A stretch of 64,000 nucleotides of DNA from Wyeomyia smithii (taxonomy: Eukaryota; Arthropoda; Insecta; Diptera; Culicidae), in NCBI RefSeq assembly GCF_029784165.1, contig NC_073694.1:40963006-41027005 (forward strand), read 5' to 3'. Under the pieces are notes generated by a model, which saw only the letters and a program-made list of their open reading frames with translations, did not search any database and was not told where the DNA came from. Both the position numbers and the translations under genes were made by a program. Shown one piece after another: positions 1 to 14,900 of this stretch (its first letter is position 1; every line of letters begins with the position of its first letter).

Positions 1-1249
<1,249 letters not shown>

Positions 1250-1345
1250 TACCGCATCCCGACGGGACTTGAACCCGCAATCTCCCTGCCTCCGGAATGG
1301 TGTTTTGACATGGTGGTTTTTTCAAATCTGTACCATATTTCCAGT
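1250..1345 (-). mobile_element. tRNA-like SINE fragment
   Basis: Read on the minus strand, 1253-1285 contains GCGGGTTCAAGTCCCG, a good match to the tRNA T-arm and RNA polymerase III B box, and it then runs into (ATT)n. No convincing A box or complete cloverleaf is visible, so this is called a tRNA-derived SINE remnant and not a tRNA gene. The family is not identified. Confidence 0.4.
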
Positions 1346-2866
1346 TTGCTTATTTTTCGCTTTCCCTACTTCACACATTGTCTGCTTAATGAACTTGAAT
1401 GTTAACGGGTAAAAGCCGTTGTTAAAAATAAAAATTTAATTCGAATAAAGAACTTCGCTCAGTCTCAGGATTTGGAGCCAGCTTTTCCTGCTAAGCTAAC
1501 GTTAGTAAATTCCTTGTTTCAATTCTTGTCTTTTGTTTCGCACTGAAGTCGTTGAAGTAAAATCAGTCCGTAATCTTTCTCTGTCGGGCTACAACCGTAG
1601 GTGTAGCTTTGTAGGAAGAGCATTTAATATTAAATCGCAGGATGCCAGATGCTGTTTGAGCCGCACGTCCATGATGAACCGATGCTCGGGGTGGCGAAGC
1701 ATTCCTTTTATCCTTTTATTTTGGCTGGCAGAGAAATTTCCGTAAATGAAGTACGTAAAGTTGCTTAGTTGCTTAGTAACGCCTACACATCTACAAAGTT
1801 TCAGTGAATTTGTACCCAAAGCCGAGTTGGTGTGAGATCCGTCAAATCTGAAATCAATACAATCATTCCTTTCGAATAACAGGGCCTTTTTTGACCCCAG
1901 AAAATGGCATCTGAAGTTGATTTGAGATCGGATGCTGGCCTCTGGATATCACCTCGATACGGAACATATTTGTACTGGAATTGTATGTACTGGAAGTATT
2001 TAGATTGAGTTGCACTATTTACAATTTTATCGTGTTCAATCATTTAGCCCATCAAGAATCAGCAAAAAAAAAATTATTTTGTGAATAAATACCCTACGCA
2101 TTTCTTATTAATCGATACTAAACTAAAATATCGCGATTAAATCAAATTTTCGGTTACTCCAAGGGGAAAGGTGTAGCTTCAAGTTTAATGCAATATTTTA
2201 TTCGCAAAACTTTATATGTTAAACAACACAATGGGATATGTGATATTTGAAGCAATTTTTCTTCTAGACCAGTGAAAATTATAATTAATGTCTAATAGCT
2301 ATCCCAGACAGCGAAACGTGAAATCGTACGAGCTGGAACTAGATTACGACGTGTGTAATTTTCATAATACCTAGTCTATCCTTCTTCTTGTAAAATTGAA
2401 CCTAAATTTCTTAAGGAATGCAACCTCTAATAAGATTAGTAGGATAATCTGTAGACACATCGTAACGTGTCTTAGTTTCTAAGTTTAGCTTATAAGTAAA
2501 CACACATTCGGGTGTCTGGCTTACGTACTTCTATTCATCAGGCTTTAACCCAATGACAGCCGTGGCTAGAATTGCATTGTGTTGTAAAATGCTATTTAAT
2601 TATGGTAAAGACTGTTGTTGAGTGCAGGTAGCCTGCCATATTATGCAAATCAATTATTTTTTGCGACATTTCTGCATAACGAAATGTGCTCAATAAACTT
2701 CTGTTGAGCTTAGAAGAATCAAATAAGCGAATAATAATGTTCAGAGGTAATCAGAAATAAGTGCTTTGATTCTATACCTTTATTGTATTTAAAATATTTA
2801 AACTTCTTCAAAAATGGCTTATCGTCAAGCATTTAGTAAATTCAAAAATGTTTATTCTCGTTTCAG
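1346..2866. other. Upstream flank of coronin gene; no gene recognised
   Basis: AT-rich sequence with no convincing coding frame. A stretch around 1645-1700 (TGTTTGAGCCGCAC, later GGCGAAGCATT) recurs in diverged form near 13215-13270 inside the coronin intron, so it is an old dispersed repeat. A pyrimidine tract ending in TTTCAG at 2866 looks like the splice acceptor of a 5' UTR intron; the promoter and first non-coding exon are probably upstream. Confidence 0.5.
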
Positions 2867-2936
2867 AATTCCGGACACCCCCAGAAAAACATCGCTGCAC
2901 CCGAGAGCTCACCAGCACCGTTGGAGCCGAAGAAGC

Positions 2937-5900
2937 ATGGCATGGCGATTTAAGGCATCCAAGTACAAGAACGCAGCCCCGATCGTACCGAAGCCGGAGG
3001 TATGCATCCGGGACATTTGTGTGGGTTCGTACCAAACGTACGGTAATAACATCGCCGCATCCGCCGCATTTATTGCCTTCAATTGGGAACACGTCGGCTC
3101 CAGTGTTGCCGTGCTGCCCATCGATGATTGTGGACGGAAGAGCAAAACCATGCCGCTGCTGCATGCGCATTCCGATACGGTAACCTATCTGGATTTCTCG
3201 CCATTCCACGATGGATTGCTCGCGACTGGCTCCCAGGACTGTCTGGTCAAGGTGTGGCACATCCCGGAGAAAGGGCTGGAGAACTCCATCTCGAATCCGG
3301 AATGTACCTTCTCCACCAAACAACGAAGGGTGGAAACAGTGGGTTTTCATCCGACGGCAGACTGCCTTCTGTATTCAACGGCTGTGGGATCCGTTAGTTT
3401 GTGGGATTTAACTTGCCAACAAGAGTCTTTTTGTAAGTATGCATTCGTTGTGATCATACGCTTGTTAAATTAAGTTATTATTGGAAACAGCGAACAACCA
3501 ACATCCCGAGGTGATCCAGTCGCTTAGTTGGAAACAGGATGGGAAAATCTGCGCAACCAGCTGCAAGGACAAGATGGTTCGGATTCTGGATCCACGAGCG
3601 GAAGCACCAATTACAATGATCGCCGAAAGTCATCAAAGCATTAAAGATTCTCGCGTTGTCTGGCTCGGAGGTCAGGATCGTATTCTAACCACCGGGTTCG
3701 ATGCTGGACGGCTGCGGCAGGTTATTATTCGAGACTTGCGAAACTTTTCCGCACCGGAGAAAACCATGGAGTTGGACTGTTCAACCGGAATACTGATGCC
3801 ACTTTACGATCCGGATACGAACATGTTGTTCTTGGCGGGTAAAGGCGATACTACGATTTCCTATCTGGAGGTTACGGACAAGGATCCCTATCTGATCGAG
3901 GGAATCCGACACTCCGGAGAGCAAACTAAGGGCGCTTGTCTCGTGCCTAAGCGAGCACTACGTGTGATGGAAGGCGAAGTGAACCGTATCATGCAGTTGA
4001 CCTCCAATTCGGTGATTCCGATAATGTACCAGGTGCCACGAAAGGTGAGTTGTTAATCTGTGTTCTCTTAGCACCAAGAACTAATTTGTTCATATTTCAG
4101 TCTTACCGTGACTTCCATGGTGACCTTTACCCGGACACAAACGGATTCAAAACCGAATTAACGGCGACCCAATGGCTCAAGGGGACAAACCTGGACGTCC
4201 CAAAAATTAGCCTGGATCCGGCGAAACGAGAACTGGGCGATCAGCCAATCATTGTAAGTTTTATAATCAAAATGCTGCCCGCTAGTCGTCTCAATATTAA
4301 AATACCATTCACCTTCCAAGTAACGCTACAATTGATCATCTATCTTTTCGACTGTGTACGTTTTGTGTCTCATTTCTGTTTCTACCGTTTCTCTCCTCTA
4401 TATATTCTATTGCTGGCTCTTTCCCGTTCGTATATTTCAATTAACAAAAAAAAAAAAAAAAAAAAAAATCGCTGGTATCGGTTTCAACTTTTCCTCCGAC
4501 ACCCGGCACTAGATCTTGAGAGGTAACCTGACTGAAGTGGTTAAAAATATTGCAAACAAGTCCAAGAATGCTCCGACCACGATCTGCTGCACGGCAGATA
4601 AAATAGACAAAGCGTCAATCGTCAAACCGGCATTCGTTCCGATCAAGGATAAAATCAAAAAGATGGAACAACAATCTCACAGTGAGAAGAGTGAGTTCGA
4701 GCAACGCTTCAAAGAGGTCACCTCAGCAAAGGAAAGCAAAAATAACGAGAATGCCAACATATTGATAGATCCGAAGTTATGCTATGAAAGCGAAAGTAAC
4801 GGGAATCATTTGAATAAATTGAGTGACGACGATCCGGAATGCGTTGAAGAATTGGATCAACCGGGTGAAGTGACGCCTCCAAAACCGATGCCAAGAACTT
4901 CCCGCAATAATTCAGTATCCGATCAACTTTCGTCGTGCAGCGAGGAAGTGCCTGTTGTTCCTGCGCCTCGACCAGTTGCTAGACCCAGGACAACTGCTAC
5001 CGGATATAAGGTTTGACACATGAGCAGTTGGAGTTTTCTGTTGTTGTTTTTGGTTGGTTCACTCCCGCGTGTTTGGTGTAATTTTGGTGTCGTTGATTTT
5101 AGATTTCCGCACACTTTTTCGGTTGGTTGTAGTGCACGATCACTTCTGTTAGCTCTTTGTACGATTTATTAGTATAATTTTGACCTTCAAGCGTACCTAG
5201 TAGATGTCACATCACGTGATGCTTTTGTGGAGTGTAGTTAATCACTAGTACAAATTGAATTTTTCAGCCCCGTCTTGGACCTAAACCGTTCTGCAGCACA
5301 GGCTCATCCGGTGACTTCTCCTTCGACAAAGTGTTCAATGTACCTCAAGCTCCAGGTTCTGAGAACGGAGAATCATTGAAAGACTCGAATGATAACACAC
5401 AGGAGAACAGTCTTGGCTCGAACGGAAGTGTTGAGGAGACTCACGAGAATGGCAATTGTAAAGAATTGGATCCGACATCGGAGGTAACTGATGAGGTGCC
5501 ACTGCGATCAAAAGTCCCTAGCGAGGAAGAAAAACCGCGTATCATTTCCACTGCCGAACGAAGAAAGGTAACTATCAGCTTTTTGTCAAACAGCAGAACT
5601 AACGCATGCTAACTAAACTCTCTCTTTCCTAATGCAAACACTATTTTTCTGTACTGTAGTCTGGGGATCGTGAAAAGGTTACTAACAACTAACTTAACTT
5701 CATCAGAAGCTCTACTAATGTGTTTTTATCGCAGATTTTCGAATCAAGGGTATCTCCAGTATCTGAAGATCAGTTTGACGCTGCTTCGGATGACAAAGCG
5801 AACCAATTCGAGCGATTCAGCGGTCAACGCACCAGTATTGCTGAGCGACGCCGTTTGTACGAGAACCGATCACAAAGCGTTCAGGAAGAGAAACCAGCCT

Positions 5901-8900
5901 CACCCGTTCCTCTGAGGTAATGTAATATCCGTTAAATCTTACTATAAATATTCTAAAAGTGCATCAATTCCTCACAGACGTCGCGATTCACTGAAGTCTC
6001 GCGGAGAACAAAAAACCGACGAAGAAGCGATGCCACCGCCGGCTAGCGTAGAGTTCACTCGCAACCGAAGTGATCTGTCTAAGGAAAACCTACCAGCAGA
6101 CATCGCCAAACGAAACAACAGCAATAATTCGGCAAACTCGACTTCTAAGCGGACGTCAACGGTGTTTGGTCGGGTATCTAAATTCCGCCATTTGAAGGGT
6201 ACACCGGGTCACAAGTCGACACACATCGAGAATATTCGCAACCTAAGCCGCCAAATACCGGGCGAATGTGATGGTTTCCAGGCGAACTCGGAGCGTGTTG
6301 CTGTGCCGATCTCTGGCGCGGGTGGAAAAATTGCAATATTTGAGCTAAGCAAACCGGGACGGCTTCCGGATGGTGTCATTCCTTCGTTAGTCAACGGAAA
6401 TAATATAATGGATTTTCAGTGGGATCCATTCGATAACAAACGGTTGGCGGTTGCTTGCGATGATGGTCTCGTCAAGATATGGGCCATTCCGGATGGTGGC
6501 CTAACGGAACCAACTAACGAACCAGAGAAAGAATTGGTGGCACATTCGGACAAAATTTACATTATTAGATATCATCCTTTAGCGAAAAATGTCTTCCTTA
6601 CGGCTAGCTACGATATGACGTTAAAGGTTTGGGATTTGGAAACATTGGCGGAAAAGTATTGCTTGAAGGGTCATACGGATCAAATATTTAGCTTCGCGTG
6701 GAGTCCCTGTGGGACGCTCGGTGCGACAGTGTCAAAAGATGGAAAAATTCGTGTGTACAATCCGAGAAAATCCGAAAATCCTATCCGAGAAGGTAATGGA
6801 CCCGTCGGAACACGTGGTGCCCGATTAGTGTGGGCCATCGATGGAGAGTACATTGTTGTTACAGGATTTGATAAGTATGTTCTTTTGGTTCGATATTGAC
6901 AAACATATTCATAATTTGGAATTACATTGGCAGAGTTTCCGAGCGTCAGATTTACGTGTACAAAGCTACGGACCTCAATGCCCCTCTCGGGATGGTGGGG
7001 CTTGACGTTTCTCCAGCTATACTAATGCCATTCTACGATGAAGACAGCTCTACCCTTTTCGCTACAGGCAGGGGCGATTCTACCATATACTGTTTCGAAA
7101 TTACCGAGGAGTCACCTTTCATCTGCCCACTGTCACACCATCGGTGTCCTACTCTGACACAGGGACTCAGTTTCCTTCCCAAAAACCAGTGCGACGTCGC
7201 ATCGGTTGAATTTGCCAAAGCACAAAGGCTGACTAACGGTACGATCGAACCGTTAAGCTTCACCGTGCCACGCATCAAAAGTGAGTTGTTCCAAGATGAT
7301 CTGTTCCCACCGACCAGGGTTATGTGGGAACCGACGCTCAGTTCGGCGGAATGGTTTGCTGGGCGGGATAAAACCGCCACTCGTGTTAGTCTTCAGCCAG
7401 AAGGAATGGATACTTGTAAGTTTTGAAGCAACCGAATTTGGCTGAAAACCTGTACTAATTTATGTCATGTTATATTAACAGTATCGTCCATCCAACCAAC
7501 GGTTACGACACCGACGCCGGTAAAGAAGAGTGATAACATCAATCAAATAATCGGTCAGCAAACCCAGTTGAATAAGGCATGGAGTGCGGACCTGGTGCGA
7601 TCCAAACAGGATGAGGTAAGTTGACACAAGAGATATTTTTTTTGGAACTGTCGCTAGTTATCAAATAATTAGCACAAACCTTCTATAGTCTTCGTTAAAA
7701 TTATACTTATGTTAGACATATCCCTTTATTGAAATTTTGACTAAACTAGAAAGGGGACCCCTACAGGTTACCCGCAGCCCTATTTCCAGTCCTGAATACA
7801 CGGTATCGATATGCTTTGATTTCTTTGAGGTCTTGTCCCATTTTGCAAGTGCAATGCAGCTCTGATTCCTCTCGTTGACAACAATAGCTCAGATCGTCCA
7901 GCAAAAGCATTCTTCCAGTGCGATGTACCGCTTCGGTGCTGAAAATGGATGCGCATGTCTGCATCTTGCTTCCTCCTCCGGCATGGTACTTAAAAATGCA
8001 GCTAGTGTTCAACTGCAATAGCACAGTCTACGTCGACGAAGCACTCCAGGTGAAGCTTGTCACCGCCATGCAAGTGTAGCACGTGATCTGCCGTAATCTT
8101 CATGTAACGATGCATCCATTTCGCTTTGATCCAGTCCGCCGATATTAGTTTGGTGACACGCCCCCCGAAAATGGAAGTCGATGGCTATATTCGGGCGCGT
8201 GTTGGCAGTACGTACGACTTTGGATGCAACATGACCCGGTTAGCCTCCTAATGAACGGGGATTCCGAGGGAAAACTTCCGGTTGTCCAGTTATCGCTCAA
8301 TACCTCAAACTTAAATCTTCCGGGAGGACAAGCGCCGCCTGGAGGAGGAGGAATTTGCAGGGCTGAAACAGCTGCATCATTCTCAGGCAACGCATCATGC
8401 ATCATTCTCAGGCAAGTTCTACCAGAATCTCAACGCATCCCGGAGAGGCTTTGTGCCGCGAGCCGAAATAGCTGAGATAAAGATACAGTCGCCGTTCGAT
8501 AACTGCAACATGTTTACATTGCAGTTATCGAATGCCGTTCGATAACTGCAACACTTGACACATGCCAAAATTTAGAGGGGGGCCGTCACTACCATTTTTG
8601 TTTTCAATGATGTCGATATGTATTTTTTTGAATGGAATAGTGGCAACAAATAGCAGAAAACTAAAATAGGCAAGCTTTTCGATTGAGGGGCCGTTCAATA
8701 ATTACGTAAGCAAATAGGGGGAGGGGGGCTTTGCAATTTTCTTACGCTATTTTACAAGGGAGGAAGGGGGGTGAATTGATTATCTTACGTAAGAAAAACA
8801 TTGTTAATGCAGCTGTTTAAATAATCATGTTCATGAAAGTGTGAACGGTAAAATTCATAAAAAGAAAATTATGGAAGAACAAATTAACTCGAATTTAGAA

Positions 8901-11900
8901 CAGAAGAGTAAACGAAGTATTGTGCTTGCTTCAGGATGATAAATCTAAAAAAAATCTTTATATGCTGGCAGGAAGATATTACTAGGGGGGGGGGGGGGGT
9001 ATTGAAAAATCTTACGAAGTCTTACAAGGGAGGGAGGGGTGGTTGAAAAAGTGGAAAAATATGCTTACGTAATTATTGAACGTCCCCTAATCAATTTGAT
9101 ATTCATATTTCCGCATCATAATTTATTGCGTTTTAGTAACTACTTAACATAACCAATATGAGGCGAAGACTCGGGTGAAGATAAAGTTCATCACTACAAT
9201 TGACCATTTTACGAGACGTTTCTAAAACTCAATGAAAATGAAATTTTGACAGAAAGCTCGGAACCACTGACATAACGCAAGTAGAAGCAACATCAAAGTC
9301 AGCAGGATCCGTGACACCTGTCAGTTCGTAAAATAATCTATTCAACGCTAGGTCACAAAATATTGTTTGTGATCTACTATGCACTGCCTCGCTGAGTAGT
9401 GAAAGCTAGCCAAACAATTGACAAAGGATTTATTTTTCTTATAATAATTACGGAAAGTGGACTGTGGTTCATGGTGATTTTGCTTTATTGATTGTTAGTG
9501 AAGATCTTTAATCTCCAAAAGACAACAAGTAAACGAAATTGAAAAAAACATCTAGAGAAATTAAAGGGTCTTTTTGAAATGTTTCTAGAGATTCAACAAT
9601 TTTCATTTTCGAATGCATTTAGAATCCCCCCGCGAGATCTGTCGCTTCAATGTCAAATATGACTTTGACATCAAATTTGACGGATTGCGGTCCGATAACT
9701 GCGAAGTTGTTGCAGTTATCGGTCTTGCAGTTAAAAAGCGTTGCAGTTAAAAGTCTTGCAGTTATCGAACGGCGACTGTAGTAGTATTCTGACGGACGAT
9801 CATGTGGTAACCAAAAGGTGGAGGTAGCACTTCGACGAACACCTGAATGGTACCCAGGCAGAGGACTAAGGTGGCGAAAAAAGCGACCCCGAAGGTGCGA
9901 CAAACGTAGAAGACGTGCCAGCCCCAACGATAGACGAAGCTAAGAATGTCATCAAGCAGCTGCAAAAAAAACAACAAATCTGCTGGGAAGGATAGCCTCC
10001 AGGTGGAGCTTATGAAGATGGGCCCGGAAAAGCTGGCCACCTGTTTCTACCGGCTGATTGCAAGAATTTGGGACACAGAACAGCTTTCGGAGGAGTAGAA
10101 GGATGGGATTATCTGCCCTCTGGATTATCTGTTAGAAAGGCGACAAATTGGACTGTAGGAACTATCGTGCGATTACCGTCCTGAATCCCGCCAACAAAGT
10201 GCTTTCCTAAATCATTTTCCGACGACTCGCCGCTAGACAACAGATTTGGGGGAAGTTATCAAACCGGCTTCGTCTTTACCATACGGCAGATCCTCTAGAG
10301 CATACAGAACCTCCCACGCACCACCTATTTATCGATTTCAAAGCCGCGTATGACACTATCGACCGAAAAGAGCTATGGAAGGCCATGAACGAAAACGGTT
10401 TTCCAGGAAAGCTGATCAGACTGATAAAGACAACGGTGGATGGGATGAAGTGCGATGTGCAGATTTTGGGTGGATTTAATCCTATAGGGAGTTTCGACAG
10501 GGTGGTTGTCTCTCCTGCCTGCTATTTAATATTGCGCTACAAGGTGTAATGAATCGAGCGAACACGCGAGGTACGATATTCAACAAATCCAGTCAATTCG
10601 TTTGCTTTGCTGATGATATGGACATTGTCGGCAGAACAACTGCGGCGGTGGCAGAACAGTACAGCAGACTAAAACGGAAAGTAGAGAGTCTAAAACGCAG
10701 TAGCCGGCGGAACTGAAGCCGAACGACAACACCTTGGAAAAAGCATTACGACGGCGATGAGTTCGACGAGTTTGTCTATCTTGGCTCACTGGTTACCGAG
10801 GACACTGATCCCAGCCGTGAGATCCGGAGGCGTATTATCAGCCGAAGTCGTGCCTACTATGGGCTCAACAAGAAATTGCGGTCGAACAGACTAAGCCCCC
10901 GTACGAAGTATAACCTGTACAAAACGCTCATGAGACTGGTTGTTCTCTACGGGATTGAACCGTAGAGGATGCTCGAGAACGACCTGCTAGTGCCCGGAGT
11001 TTTCGAACGGCGGGTACTAAGGACTATCTTTGGCTTCGTGCAGGAGAACGGAACATGGAGGCGGAGGATGAACCATGAGCTCGCTTAACTCTACGGCGAA
11101 CCCAATATTTAAAAGCGTGGCTAAAGCTGGACAGGCACGCTGGGCAGGGCATGTCGCAAGAATGTCGGACAATTATTCTGGTGTTTGACTCGAATCTGGT
11201 AGGAAGAAGAGGACAAGGGGCGCAGCGGATAAGATTAGTAGACCAGGTAGAGCGAGATCTGGCGAGGAGTACACAAAGTCCAGGGATTGGAGAACGGCAG
11301 CCAATAACCGAGTGAACTGGAGAGACTTTCTGAATGCCACATAAATAATGAATGAAACAATGATTTCAATGCACCGACCAATCGCTGATACTTCTGCTCC
11401 GTACTGCACGCAATAATGATCCGTCCGTAATCCGCACGTAGAGGCAACCGGTGACGGATGCTTCAAAACCGCATCAATCTGTCAGTTCCATAAAGGGTGT
11501 CCACGATGAAATTGCCACACACAAAATTGATTCGCAAAATTCGAGTTTTCATCCGATTGCCATCAAATTTTCAGGGATTGAAAAATAGCTATTATACTTC
11601 ATTTTACCATTTTACTCGTATTTTATTTACAGTCCATACGCAAATGCCCGCACCTTGGCCTTAACCCCGGCCATAAGATTGTGCACAACCTGTGAATAAA
11701 CCGTTTTTTGCATGTAAACCCATACTTTCTTCAGTTCCTCGACTGTCTTCACTACCTTAGGTTGTTTAGGAAGGTGCTGCTTCATAATCGCTTTTCGATG
11801 GGGCGGAGCTCCGGAGTGTTGAGAGGGTTGAACATTTTCGGCACGAAATTGACCTTATTGTCCGCTTACCACTTCAGCACTCTCTTGGAGTACTAGCATG

Positions 11901-14900
11901 AGGCCAAATCCGGCCAGAAGATTGCTGGGACGTTGTGGGCCTTCAGGAGAGGAAGCAGCCGCTTCTGGAGGCACTCTTTCATGTACACCTGTCCGTTCAT
12001 CGTGTCCTGGGTCACGAAAGATGCACTCCGCTTCCCGCACGTGCAGATGGACTGCCAAACCAGGAGTTTCTTCGCAATTTTGGACATCTTCTGAGTGCGG
12101 ACATGCTCCGGAACGCTGGACCTATCCTTGGCCGTGAAAAACAGGTTGCCGGGGATCTGTTTGAAGTCGGCCTTCACATATGTTTCGTCGTCCATGATGC
12201 AGCATTCAACTTTCGTCAGCATGTGGAGGTACAACATCCTGGCACGGGTTTTGGCGGACTTGTTCTGCTTCTCGTCGCGATTAGGGGCCTTTTTTACCTT
12301 GAACGTTCGAAGCCCAGCCTTAGTTTTGGCCTTCTGGACAAAACTTCGGCTTAGGTTGCAGCTTTTTAGCCACATCCCGAACGTAGGCGTTCGGGTTTCG
12401 GTTGAAGGCCCCAACTACGCGGTTGTGATTTTTGGTGTTGTACGGAATACTTTTTCCTTCACTTCTGGGCTTCCGATCGGTGGTCAATCGTTCCTCGAAC
12501 CGCTTAATCACTCGCGACACCGTGGAATTGGCGATGCCCAACGTTTTAGCGATGGAACAATGCGAGAGATCCTTGCTCTCGTGATGAATGCGCAAGATTT
12601 TATTACGCACGAGCTGTTCTTTCGACTCAATTTCCACGAGTTTTGATCACGGGACTTTAAACTTGCAGGATGTAAATAATGCACTATGAACTAAATCCAC
12701 TCAAATTTTCAATAAATTCTACCCACGGTTAAAAAGTTAGAGCAATTTAATGGTGTGGCAATTTCATCGTGGACACCCTTTATCCACGCAACTTGCTTCT
12801 TCCCGTATAGGTTTCGTTTCAAGGAGCACCCGGCACTCAGTCCGCCGTACGAATTAATACCCCGGAGGCTGCTTAATGAAGATCTCCTCCGGCAGGATGC
12901 CATACAGGTGGCGGTCTTTATGTCGATGTGTTTTATAAGCAATCTTCGCTTGCTCGCTAACGCCAGCGCGGTATGAAACGTTATCTGCCTTACTACTGGG
13001 GCAAAAACCTGATCGTCGTCAATACCATACTTTTGGGAAAAGCTATGCGCGACCTTTCTGGCCTGTATTTAATTTTTCGATACTTGAAACGGTTGCTTTT
13101 TTGCGAGGCTGCTCGATGAGTCTTCAAGCCTTCTCTCGCCGGGAGACCATTACAACAGCTCTGTTTAGAGTTCCACGCTGACCAGGACGTTGATCAGCCG
13201 CTTCTAACATGGAGATCAGACGCTGTTTTGAGCCGCACTATTTTGGAAAAATAAACGGGTTGGCGAAGCATTTCCGCTACCGCCGAAATATAGTTTACGC
13301 GTCAATGATCGCGTCGTACCTTCTCACTTGGCTACTGTCGGATGCCAACATGGCTTAGGCAACACCCAGGGGCGGACGAAGGGTAATTCGAGCTGCAGGC
13401 GAAAATTGATTTGGCGCCCCTTGCTCATCATTGTAAAGTTTATGTTATGGGCATTTTGAAAATGGTACGCACTGCCAGGCAGTCCTTGAGAAGTTGATAA
13501 CTTGCTGAACATTCAAATTATTTTTATCATTCGAGTTATATATTTTCTAATTTTTCGCTCACTCAGTTGGCGTCCTTCGATGATTGACGAGCAAGGGACC
13601 GCCTGCTTCGCCCTCGCGTTGATCTGCCCCTGGCAACACCAACCAGTTGTGTTCATGTTTCAGCTGGTAGTCCAGTGTAATCATATAACTCGAGGAGGTG
13701 TGAGACAGGAACTTGTGAGGGCCGGAGCTATGTTTGACGCTCCTTCTAGGTCGTCAACTCACCATTTGACAATGGAAGTCATGATGACTATATACGGGCG
13801 CGTGTTTACAGCGATGTACAACAAAGCACCGATCAGACTTTGGTACCGTTGTCCATATGCCAACCAAGTTGTCATGATTCCCTTTTGCTGTACAAATCCG
13901 GTGTTACTCGGGACAAGAGAAATCTTGCAGTTATGCTTCATGAAGATCTCATCCTGAAGGTATGCAGTCTCGTTGTCTACGTGCTTCATAAGCAATCTCC
14001 GCTTGCTCGCTATCATCAGCGCAGTACGAAACGTAATCTGCTTCACCACTGAGTAGTCAGTACCGTATTTTTATGCGCGACCAACCTGGCCTTGTATCGC
14101 ACAATTTTCCTGGACTTGTCACAAAGTGCGCCAAGAAGGATCGTACTGCTTGTTATCTATACCACGTTCAGATACAAGCCAACTACGTGGTCTGCCGTCG
14201 CAATTAGGAAATCAAATTACCTTCTAGTCCCAGGGTAAAGCTCACACCGATCAACGCTATCGACCCCTTATTGTTACGTCCTTTTATTCACTCGAGTTTA
14301 CAGTTCAGGACGCCTGCTGTACGCAGCCCTTTTTCATTTCGAATCGAGGGAGCTCCTGGTTCTAGGTGTAGCTCCCTCCTCAGCAACGCCTTCACGTAAA
14401 ACGACCATGATTGGTAGTTCGAATTGACGATCATCGCCCGCTCCTTCGCTTCGAGAAAAAAAATCAGCAAACTCTTCACGCGTCTAGGCATGTTTTGAGT
14501 TCTTTCTTCCTTTTATTTATCAATTTCTCCTCAGTATGCGCGACAAAATTGTAGGAGTAAATCTTACGCTTCAGGTTTGCCGAAACTTCTCGATGGAACG
14601 CAACTGGTAGACATTAGGCGAGCTCACCGACTTGGGTACCAAATCGATATTAAGCAGGTCCAGATCCGGTCAGAACACTGCGTCTTCGCTCTTATGGTAT
14701 TTCTTGATGAATAATGCAATGCCGACAGGCATTTCGTACTATAAATTTGCCTGTTCACGGCAGGTCCGGAGCGAAAGAAGAGCCGTTTTGACATCCACTT
14801 ATCGCCGATTGTCAGCCATAGCAGCACCTTCTTGGTGTGTGAAATGAACTTCACCTCGGAACTCACTTCCTTCGTAGGAGAAGGAGTACATTGCCAGTCG

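Noticed and set aside
2814..2936. Upstream in-frame ATG of coronin at 2814 as the start
   Set aside because: It precedes an apparent splice acceptor at 2866, and family proteins begin at MAWRFK.
2808..3350. 180-codon minus-strand frame
   Set aside because: Antisense to coronin exon 1, whose plus-strand frame has clear WD40 motifs.
11898..12646. Several plus-strand open frames of 70-183 codons
   Set aside because: Shadows of the minus-strand mariner transposase.
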